30,394 nt of DNA, taken from AB-629-J13 sp964496365 (GTDB lineage: Bacteria > Fidelibacterota > Marinisomatia > Marinisomatales > AB-629-J13). How positions within the stretch are numbered: the stretch's first letter is position 1; every line of letters starts with the position of its first letter. Below the pieces are notes generated by a model. It did not search any database. It worked only from the letters and a program-made list of their open reading frames with translations, and had not been told where the DNA came from. Location of the stretch: contig CAZBZK010000013.1 in assembly GCA_964496365.1 (NCBI GenBank), forward strand, positions 1-30,394, in the 5' to 3' direction. The translations under genes and the position numbers were made by a program. Below, one piece after another: positions 9,973 to 16,769 of this stretch.

Positions 9973-10408
9973 AATCAAACTCTTCATCAAATTCTGAATC
10001 AATTTCAAGTACTTCAATTTCATGGAGATAGTCCGTGTCGTGTAAATAAATGACAGTCGCTGAAGTTGAAAAATGTGTTACCTGTCCAAGATAATCATAA
10101 GAATAAGCATCATTTTCATCGGAGTAAACCATGGCATTCCCACCCTGGGTGCAAGCACAGTCTTTTAATGCTTGAATTACCTTCTTATATGCTTTTCTGT
10201 TATAGCTGGGATATGAACCGGTACACATTCCAATTTCATCATACCGTTTATCGATGGGTGCTTCGTAAAGTAACATTTCTATGCTGCATCCCGATTCTCT
10301 CAATTCAAATTGTTTAGAATTGCTTTCTGAGATCAGAAAATGAGTTCGAACTCCACAACCGGTCATGAAGAAAAAGGAAATATTTACAATAAATAGGAAT
10401 TTTTTCAT
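9959..10408 (-). CDS. Small Cys-containing lipoprotein, RcsF-like pattern (tentative)
   Basis: 149 residues. The N-terminus MKKFLFIVNISFFFMTGC is a lipoprotein signal with lipidated Cys18. Four further cysteines (41, 62, 84, 86) could form two disulfides. The stretch with 'EIGMC', 'IQALKDCACTQGGNAMVY' and a final beta strand 'ATVIYL' resembles the compact fold of RcsF and related envelope lipoproteins (two disulfides and a G(G/A)NA motif after a helix), but this is pattern-level only. The C-terminus is a strongly acidic tail (EFDEEFDYEEE). It is the first gene of a minus-strand operon with the repeat lipoprotein and the beta-barrel downstream. No clear Shine-Dalgarno is visible. Confidence 0.7.
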   Translation of the reverse strand: MKKFLFIVNISFFFMTGCGVRTHFLISESNSKQFELRESGCSIEMLLYEAPIDKRYDEIGMCTGSYPSYNRKAYKKVIQALKDCACTQGGNAMVYSDENDAYSYDYLGQVTHFSTSATVIYLHDTDYLHEIEVLEIDSEFDEEFDYEEE

Positions 10409-10478
10409 AAAGAATTAAGTAAAATTATCGCCCAAATTTAGAACATCAATTAATTTCAGAGAAATAATAATGTAGGAT

Positions 10479-10496
10479 AGGATGAAAAAACATCCT
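10479..10496 (-). terminator. Weak hairpin after the small beta-barrel gene
   Basis: AGGATG (10479-10484) pairs with CATCCT (10491-10496) around an A6 loop (T6 in the minus-strand transcript), 13 bases past the stop of the beta-barrel gene. There is no T run after the stem, so termination here is only a possibility. Confidence 0.3.
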
Positions 10497-10509
10497 GGAT
10501 TCAAGCATT

Positions 10510-11277
10510 TCAAAATAATATTGCAATTCCAAAAGTGTAAGTTGTAAAATCAGTTTTTGTTTCATAAGGATTAAAAATTACGGAAACTGGACCACTCTCT
10601 GGATCAGTCGTTTCAATATTATCTGGATTGATATATTCCATATCAGATCCATAAAATTGTCTGAATCCTAAATTAATATATAATGTCCCAGAAGTTTTGG
10701 ATGATAGAAAGTCATTGTTTATAAAGGGAATTTTGACCATGATGCCACCACCTGCTCCATAACTTAACCCCCAGTCCCATAAATTATTATTTTCGGAAAT
10801 GGTTTGATTTTCTCCGTCAACTTTTCCCGTAATTTCTGTGCTGGTCGATAAAAATTTTAACCCGATTAATCCTTCTGCGTAAGGATTAATAAACCATACA
10901 TGGGGTTGTATTCGGAATAATAAATGAGTCATGATATTTTTACTGGATGTGTTTTCTTTCAATGTAACCGCATCACTGAAATAATTAATGGGAATATCTC
11001 GATTTTTTGAACCGATATGTATATAATCAAAATTCCCTCCAATTTTAATATTTGGTTTAATCATATATCCACCATTGATCGAAATACCAAATCCTAGCTG
11101 AGGCATGTTCTCACCAAATTCACCAATTGCTCTAAAAAAAACGAGGTTTCCATCAAATGAAACACCAGGAGGTGGATGGTTGTCTACTGTTTGGCCAAAA
11201 CCGGAGACAGTTATTAATTGCAAGATTATCCCTGCAATGAATTTCTTTTTTATGTTACTAAATAAATAGAAATGCAA
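10510..11277 (-). CDS. Outer-membrane beta-barrel protein (OmpA/OmpX-like barrel)
   Basis: 255 residues. A basic, hydrophobic leader (about residues 9-27) probably ends at GFG before Gln29. The rest is a series of amphipathic strands with Gly/aromatic alternation ('GFGISINGGYMI', 'INPYAEGLIGLKF', 'GLSYGAGGGIMV') and a C-terminal strand 'TYTFGIAILF' ending in Phe, the outer-membrane barrel signature. Length and strand count fit an 8-10 stranded barrel of the outer-membrane beta-barrel (OmpA-like transmembrane) type without a peptidoglycan-binding domain. It stands alone on the minus strand and diverges from the candidate selenoprotein gene across a 211-base gap. Specific role unknown. Confidence 0.75.
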   Translation of the reverse strand: MHFYLFSNIKKKFIAGIILQLITVSGFGQTVDNHPPPGVSFDGNLVFFRAIGEFGENMPQLGFGISINGGYMIKPNIKIGGNFDYIHIGSKNRDIPINYFSDAVTLKENTSSKNIMTHLLFRIQPHVWFINPYAEGLIGLKFLSTSTEITGKVDGENQTISENNNLWDWGLSYGAGGGIMVKIPFINNDFLSSKTSGTLYINLGFRQFYGSDMEYINPDNIETTDPESGPVSVIFNPYETKTDFTTYTFGIAILF

Positions 11278-11426
11278 AATATATTGTGAAGTACTAAGAC
11301 GTGATTATCTTCCTAAATTAACCGAAATGATATGTAAATGCTAAACAATTACATGATTGACAACCAAACATTATTAAATGGAATTCAGACCTGTTTTTTA
11401 TTATTACAAACCAAGGGGATAATAAA

Positions 11427-11442
11427 TGTGATTTGTATCACA
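11427..11442. promoter_or_regulatory. CRP/FNR-family-type operator, perfect inverted repeat TGTGA-N6-TCACA
   Basis: TGTGA at 11427-11431 and TCACA at 11438-11442 are perfect inverted half-sites with a six-base spacer, the consensus recognised by Crp-family regulators in Gammaproteobacteria. It lies just upstream of a good promoter for the selenoprotein gene, in the divergent region with the beta-barrel gene. Whether this organism has a regulator with that specificity cannot be seen from the window. Confidence 0.5.
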
Positions 11443-11448
11443 CCTATA

Positions 11449-11476
11449 TTGACTTATTGTATTCAAAAGATATAAA
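11449..11476 (+). promoter_or_regulatory. Sigma-70-like promoter upstream of the candidate selenoprotein gene
   Basis: TTGACT (11449-11454) and TATAAA (11471-11476) are separated by 16 bases. The expected start of transcription is only a few bases before the ATG at 11489, so the message would have a very short leader, which agrees with the absence of a Shine-Dalgarno sequence there. The Crp-type palindrome lies seven bases upstream of the -35 box. Confidence 0.5.
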
Positions 11477-11488
11477 CTTAAATGTATA

Positions 11489-14170
11489 ATGAATACCAAA
11501 AAATACTGGTTCCTAACCATCTTTTTATCAACCCTGTTGGGGCAAACGCCGTTTTTTCTTGAGGATGTAAATCAAAATTCTGAAACATTCGGAGAAATTA
11601 TAGGTCCATCACTTCATGAAGGAAAGGTTCGAGTCATTTTTTTTGGACATGAATCTTGAGGGGTGTGTAGAAGCCGGTTCGGTTTCTTGAATGACATATA
11701 TCTTTCTCTTATAAATGAAAATATTGATGATGTGTACATTATGGGAGTGGGAAAAGACCAGTACTCCGAATACCTTGATTTAATGATCAATGGCAGGATT
11801 CTGCCCTGGACTCAGGATGAGGAAGTTGAGGGATACCCTGTTTGGACGGATTGGGAAGCCGTTCAGCGAACTGTTTTCTTTTTAAATACTACAGGAGACA
11901 TTGACACATCTTTTAATATCACTCCTTTTGACCCTAACAACCCGGAAGATTTCTCCTACATTAGGGACTTGATTCTTGAACTGAGAGATCCACTTCAGTA
12001 CGACCTCATTACGGTTCCTCACGATTTTCCTACTATACAAGAGGGGATTGATGTTGCAGAGAATGGAGATACGGTTTTAGTGAGCCCCGGAACTTATGTT
12101 GAAAATATAAATTTTAATGGAAAGAATATTATTGTGGGTTCACTTTTTTTGACAACACAGGATACATCTTACGTTTCACAGACAATAATTGATGGAGGTG
12201 AAACTGGATCTGGTGTTACCTTTAACAGCAATGAAAATTTAACTGCAAATCTAAATGGATTTACAATTACTAATGGTTATGCAAGCCATGGTGGAGGAGT
12301 TCATTGTGAATATTCTTCGCCCTTATTAGAGTATTTAATTATTCATGATAATTTAACCAGTCACGGCGGAGGAATTTATTGTTTTGAAGCAAGTCCAATT
12401 ATAAGAAATGTATTCATTTTGAACAATAATTCTATGGGAGACGGTGGTGGAATAACCCTACATGATAATTCTCATCCAGATATTTCAAATTCTATAATTT
12501 CAAATAATTATGCGGAATACGGGGGCGGAGCTGTCAGAGCTTTACCAGGAAATAATTTCTCTATATCAAATTGCCTTATATATGAAAATGTGTCGGGTTA
12601 TGGAGGTGCAATTTATTTATGGGATTCGAGTGTAGATATTGTTAATTCTACAATAATTAATAATGACCCTTCATTTCTTCACATTAGGGGATACTTTGAT
12701 ACAAAATTTATCAATTCAATAGTCAGAGATCATTATCCCGGAGAGGAATTAACTTTTTTTGATTTACATCCATCCAGCCAATTAACATTTTTATATAATA
12801 ATTTAGATTTTAATGAGGATGATATTAGTGATGAATATGATTTAGAAATTAACTGGGGAGAGGGAAATAATTTTGACGATCCTAATTTCAGTGATTCCTA
12901 TTTTAACAACTATAATTTAGAAATCCCTTCTCCTTGTATTGACTCTGGTCATCCCGATTTAGACGGTGATGGTTTTACATGGGAAATTGATCCTGATGAT
13001 AGAGATCCTGATGGTACACGGATGGACATGGGTGCTTTTTATCTTCACCACGAAGCTGGAGATTATCCCATTATTATTGAATACAATGACGGTTGGAATA
13101 TGGTGGGGTTGCCGCTTACGGTTGGAGATTCTCATTACCAATCCTTATTCAGTTCTATTTATTTAGGGTCGTTGTATGGTTTTGACGGGATGTATACTTC
13201 AGAAGAATATTTGACTGAAGGAACCGGATATCTATTAAGATTCACCGAAGATACAGAAGTCGTTTATGAGGGAGTTCACTTATCCGAAATTGATATTCCT
13301 GTTGTGGGAGGATGGAACCTGATTTCCGGGATTTCCACATTAATATCTGTAAACCATGTGTATAGTTCCAGTATCGTTTATCCGGGAACGGTGTATGGAT
13401 TTAATGGAACCTATGTGAATGCAGATTACATCGTTCCGGGACGAGGCTATTGGGCGAGAGTTATGCATAACGGAAATATTTATCTATCAAGTGGATTACA
13501 TCAATCAAAAGAAATACCTGAAATTGTAACGCATTTTCCTACGAATAAACTGATATTTTCCAATGGAGTTTATTCCACGGAACTATTTTTGGATATACCA
13601 ACGAATGAAAAAACATTATATTCCTACAGCCTTCCACCATTATTTGATGGTCTAAGCTTGGATGTACGATATGCAGGTGATTGGAAAATTCCTATTGAAA
13701 ATAATCTGATACATATTAAGAATGAAGAAAGAAATTTGAGCGTCAGTTTTCATACAGATCACTTCCAAAAACCTATTTTCTTAACATCAGAATATGGAGA
13801 TACGTATGTTTTAAGTGGTGACGAAACCATAAATCTACCTGATCAAACACGGTTATTGACTGTTCAATATCATCAAAAACTTCTTGAATCATTCAGTTTG
13901 ATTAGGNNNNNNNNNNATCCAAATCCGTTTAATAGTAAACTGAGAATAGTTTATCAAGTCCAGAACCCGGGGGAAATTAAAATCAATATCTACAATATTC
14001 GTGGGAATTTGGTAAAGACATTAACAGATAATTTTCACCAATCAGGACCATTTCAATTGGATTGGAATGGAGATGATAGGTTTGGATTACCGGTTTCATC
14101 CGGGGTTTATTTGGTCGTAATTCACAACGGAATTCGATTGAAGACTCAAAAATGTATCCTTTTAAAATAA
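11489..14170 (+). CDS. Candidate secreted selenoprotein: SelP-N/thioredoxin-like UxxC domain + beta-helix + T9SS sorting domain (TGA at 11657-11659 read as Sec)
   Basis: 893 residues if TGA codon 57 is selenocysteine. The frame opens at ATG 11489 with a signal peptide (MNTKKYWFLTIFLSTLLG, probable cleavage before Gln19). It reads without a break through strand 'KVRVIFFGHES', then Sec57-Gly-Val-Cys60, a helix, strand 'DDVYIMGVG', 'YPVWTD' and strand 'RTVFFLN'. This is the order of a thioredoxin fold with a redox UxxC motif, and it resembles the N-terminal domain of animal selenoprotein P. Residues 172-518 are a parallel beta-helix rich in GGG(V/I) turns, 526-669 the duplicated WN module, and the last ~85 a T9SS domain. 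A GTG at 11663 in the same frame would be chosen as start by ordinary gene finders. A scaffold gap of ten Ns lies at 13907-13916; the frame is kept and the codon after it fits Tyr of YPNPFN. The alternative is a nonsense mutation or sequence error in a CGVC ancestor. Confidence 0.82.
11657..11690 (+). promoter_or_regulatory. Bacterial SECIS-like element (Sec TGA plus downstream hairpin)
   Basis: TGA 11657-11659 is followed nine bases later by a stem AGAAGCCG (11669-11676) paired with CGGTTTCT (11680-11687): eight pairs with one G-T wobble, three of the top pairs G-C. The apical loop is GTT (11677-11679), or GGTTC if the top pair opens. The first loop base is G, 18 bases after the TGA. Known bacterial SECIS elements lie immediately downstream of the UGA inside the coding region, with an apical loop about 16-37 bases away and a G (usually GU) at the loop start, so all three criteria are met. 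Folding was done by eye. Confidence 0.65.
13064..13495 (+). repeat. Duplicated WN module, copy 1 (in the candidate selenoprotein)
   Basis: About 144 residues made of two related halves, each starting with a strand ending in G-W-N-(M/L)-(V/I)-(G/S) and closing with 'YGF' or 'LYGF', an acidic/aromatic stretch and 'G.GY(W/L)(L/A)R'. The halves here read GWNMVGLP...TGYLLR and GWNLISG...RGYWAR. The same module occurs at the same place in the next three genes. Confidence 0.8.
13907..13916. other. Assembly gap (ten Ns)
   Basis: Ten ambiguous bases lie immediately before the PNPFN motif of the T9SS domain. The true length is unknown. With ten bases the frame continues and the last partial codon NAT can be TAT, giving the expected YPNPFN. 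The break falls at a sequence shared between the neighbouring genes, which would be hard for an assembler. Confidence 0.95.
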
Positions 14171-14234
14171 CCTAGACCGAGTTAGTTTCTCGCACCACTT
14201 TTTTCTTTTTATTAATAAAACACGGAGACTATAA

Positions 14235-16628
14235 ATGAAATCCATATTATTTTGTTTGACCATAACTACAGTCATTCTTTTTGCTGGTGGAGAGCATTCA
14301 AAATTGGAACTACAAATTCCTTTAGATTCTCGTCAATTAAATTTACCTCCTTTCAATTTGCCCTTGCAAACTAGAGATTTTGCAGAATTGCTGGGAATAT
14401 CTACCACGGCACCTGCACCAAACGATTTCATGTTCCACCATGCTGATATTCCAGATACAATTCTGGATGCAGGTCCAATTGATGGATTTATTTATTATGG
14501 ATCTCAAAATAATTGGGAATTATCCGATGTTTATTATTTGGGAACACCCGGATATGAAAATACTTATGAAGGTGTTCATCCTACACCGAATTCAGGAGTT
14601 ATTCATGCTGGATTTCAGGCAGACATCATTTTTGATGGGCTGGAAGTGACCGTAACCCAATGTCCTTATAATTACAATAATAATGTTCCAGCACCATGGT
14701 ATTTAACCGTTAATGAGGATCCCACCGGAGATAGTTCCATTGGGGAACCCTATTTTGATATTGATGAAATTGGTGTTGCGATTAGTGACGACAGAATCCA
14801 TGTTCATTTAAGTAACGCAGGAGGAGGCTTTGATACCGGTAGTTTCTTTGGTCCCTGGAATTTATACGTAGTTGGATTCCTAAATCCGGAAGACGCTGAT
14901 TCCAGTTTATACGGACTTGGTTATGGAGATGGTGGATTTGGACTTCTATATCCCGGCGTATGGAAATTCCAATTGGGATCAGATTTTCCAGATTTTGTGG
15001 CTGACATCGAATACTCCATCAGTGGTAATGAATTATATATGGCTGCTAATATGGATGATATTTTTAATGATCCGGATTTTGGAACATGGCCCAATGAATT
15101 CGAATCCGTTATTGTTACAGGATTGACGGTGCAAGCAAGTTTATCTGATATGACCATTGCCGATCAAACCGATCCCGCATTTTTAAATCCGGATTTCCAA
15201 TCCTACGAAATTGGCGTAAACACACCACCTCAAATTTCTGATTTGACTGCTGAAGTTTTAGGGGACTCGTCTGGTCTTTTACTAGTTCAAATTCAAACGA
15301 TGTATATAGATGAAGATAACCATTTTCCTCTCCTATCTGATTGTTCTATTTCGCAAAATGGAAATGAAGTTTTTTCAGGTGAAATGCTGTCCTATGACCA
15401 CTTCTACAATGATGGATCGGTTTTCGAAATTATGACTCTTTTGCAACCGGGCAATTATGAAGTAAGTGTATCATTTAGTGATGGAATGGATGTTGACGAA
15501 GCTACGGCATCCTTTGATTTTAGTGGTGGAGAAACAGATTATGAAGTAGCCATTATTTCAGGCTGGAATTTGGTTGGGCTTTCAGTTAATATGGATGATC
15601 CATCACAATTATCGGTTTTTCCAACCAGTATCGAAGAAACTTTATATGGATTCACAGATAGTTATTACCTTACAGATTCATTTAATTCTGGTTTTGGCTA
15701 TTGGCTGAGATTTGATAATGATGATTTAGTAACTATTGGAGGCAGTGTTATAAATGATCTTTCCATTTCTTTAATAGAAGGGTGGAATTTAATTGCCGGT
15801 CCTACCGGTGATGTGGCTATCAATTCGGCTTATGATCCAAATGGCTTGATTGTACCCGGAACTTTATTTGGATATGATGTATCTGGATATTTAGAAACCG
15901 ATACCATTTTATCTGGATACGGATATTGGATACGATCATTTGATAATGGAGAAATATCGTTGTCTATTGTAAGGAACGAAAATGTTACGACCTTACCTAT
16001 GTTGGAAAAAATAAAAACGGGATTGAACACAATCACCCTAAACGGAAAACCACTATATTTTGGAATTTCCAATTTATTGGAAAGAGAAAAATTGAGTTTC
16101 AGTCTTCCTCCCAAACCACCCATTGGTGCAAAAGACGTTCGTTTTTCCGGAGATACTAAATTCTGCGAATTGGATGAATGTAAGATTGAAGTTATGAATG
16201 ATGGAAGTCCATTAACATTTGAATTTGAAATTACAAATGGTGAGAGTTGGGAGTTAGTTACAGAAAGTGGTAAGGTGTTTGATGGTTCAAGTGTTCCTGA
16301 GTTAGAATTAAATGGGGATTCAGAGACTCTTGTTTTGAGAAAATCCAATACCCCCAAAGTTCCAACAGCGTTCACTCTTTTCCCTGCATATCCCAATCCG
16401 TTTAACCCGGTGACGAACATACAGTTTTCTGTTCCGGAAAAAAATGATGTGAATATTTCCATTTATGATGTTCAGGGACGATTGATTGAAACCCTTCTGG
16501 ATAAAAACCTTAATCCCGGGAATCATTTAGTACAGTGGAACGCATCCCAACATAGTAGTGGTGTTTATTTTGTGGAGTTGGTTTCAGGAATAGAACGGGA
16601 TGTAAATAAGATGATTATTATGAAATAA
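14235..16628 (+). CDS. Secreted T9SS-exported protein with unrecognised N-terminal beta domain
   Basis: 797 residues. A signal peptide (MKSILFCLTITTVILFAGG) begins at an ATG with GGAG eight bases upstream. Residues ~50-325 are beta-rich with many Gly/Asp/Tyr and alternating strands; 'DGLEVTVTQ', 'EIGVAISDDRIHVHLS' and 'ADIEYSISGNELYMAANMDDI' suggest a DOMON- or carbohydrate-module-like beta sandwich, but I do not recognise a named family and see no catalytic motif. Residues ~330-430 look like an Ig/FN3-like domain (begins NTPPQISDLTAEV, ends VSFSDGMD). Then come the duplicated WN module (436-577), the SLPP module (~600-710) and the T9SS domain (712-797). Of the four island proteins it has the fewest cysteines in the SLPP module: it keeps C..D.C but lacks the second pair. 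The 64 bases before it hold no clear promoter, so it may be co-transcribed with the selenoprotein gene. Confidence 0.85.
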   Translation: MKSILFCLTITTVILFAGGEHSKLELQIPLDSRQLNLPPFNLPLQTRDFAELLGISTTAPAPNDFMFHHADIPDTILDAGPIDGFIYYGSQNNWELSDVYYLGTPGYENTYEGVHPTPNSGVIHAGFQADIIFDGLEVTVTQCPYNYNNNVPAPWYLTVNEDPTGDSSIGEPYFDIDEIGVAISDDRIHVHLSNAGGGFDTGSFFGPWNLYVVGFLNPEDADSSLYGLGYGDGGFGLLYPGVWKFQLGSDFPDFVADIEYSISGNELYMAANMDDIFNDPDFGTWPNEFESVIVTGLTVQASLSDMTIADQTDPAFLNPDFQSYEIGVNTPPQISDLTAEVLGDSSGLLLVQIQTMYIDEDNHFPLLSDCSISQNGNEVFSGEMLSYDHFYNDGSVFEIMTLLQPGNYEVSVSFSDGMDVDEATASFDFSGGETDYEVAIISGWNLVGLSVNMDDPSQLSVFPTSIEETLYGFTDSYYLTDSFNSGFGYWLRFDNDDLVTIGGSVINDLSISLIEGWNLIAGPTGDVAINSAYDPNGLIVPGTLFGYDVSGYLETDTILSGYGYWIRSFDNGEISLSIVRNENVTTLPMLEKIKTGLNTITLNGKPLYFGISNLLEREKLSFSLPPKPPIGAKDVRFSGDTKFCELDECKIEVMNDGSPLTFEFEITNGESWELVTESGKVFDGSSVPELELNGDSETLVLRKSNTPKVPTAFTLFPAYPNPFNPVTNIQFSVPEKNDVNISIYDVQGRLIETLLDKNLNPGNHLVQWNASQHSSGVYFVELVSGIERDVNKMIIMK
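15540..15965 (+). repeat. Duplicated WN module, copy 2
   Basis: Second copy of the two-half module: GWNLVGLS ... FGYWLR and GWNLIAGP ... YGYWIR. It has the same order and spacing as in the other three island proteins, but its nucleotide sequence is diverged, so the copies are old paralogues. Confidence 0.8.
16361..16527 (+). repeat. 167-bp perfect direct repeat, copy 1 (T9SS domain coding sequence)
   Basis: Base-for-base identical to 19775-19941 (offset 3414) over 167 bases, covering most of the T9SS sorting domain. It is bounded by mismatches at 16360/19774 and 16528/19942, and the flanking sequence diverges quickly on both sides. Compared by eye. Confidence 0.9.
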
Positions 16629-16769
16629 AAAATTAATGTAGGTTCTTTTCAACGTTAATATCCCATTTGTTTAAAAACGGAATATTAGTAAAATATTGCT
16701 TAAATAACTATTGGAAATAAAATCTGGTAATAAAATCGCTTGGTTTTAATCACAAAAAAGGAGTAAAAA

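Noticed and set aside
9973..10023. Longer N-terminus of the repeat lipoprotein (ATG 10023)
   Set aside because: The extra 17 residues would spoil the compact lipoprotein signal and increase the overlap with the upstream gene; ATG 9972 fits better.
11489..11659. Reading the TGA as a simple nonsense mutation in a pseudogene
   Set aside because: More than 830 codons downstream remain open and well structured, the TGA sits exactly on a redox cysteine position, and a SECIS-like hairpin follows. It cannot be fully excluded without homologues or read data.
11663..14170. A shorter gene starting at GTG 11663, directly after the TGA
   Set aside because: It would have no signal peptide despite a T9SS tail, no ribosome binding site, and would begin in the middle of a redox motif. 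The upstream part in the same frame supplies a signal peptide and the first strand of the fold.
14178..14192. CGAG/CTCG hairpin followed by T-rich sequence after the selenoprotein gene
   Set aside because: The stem is only four pairs and the T run starts several bases later; too weak to call a terminator.
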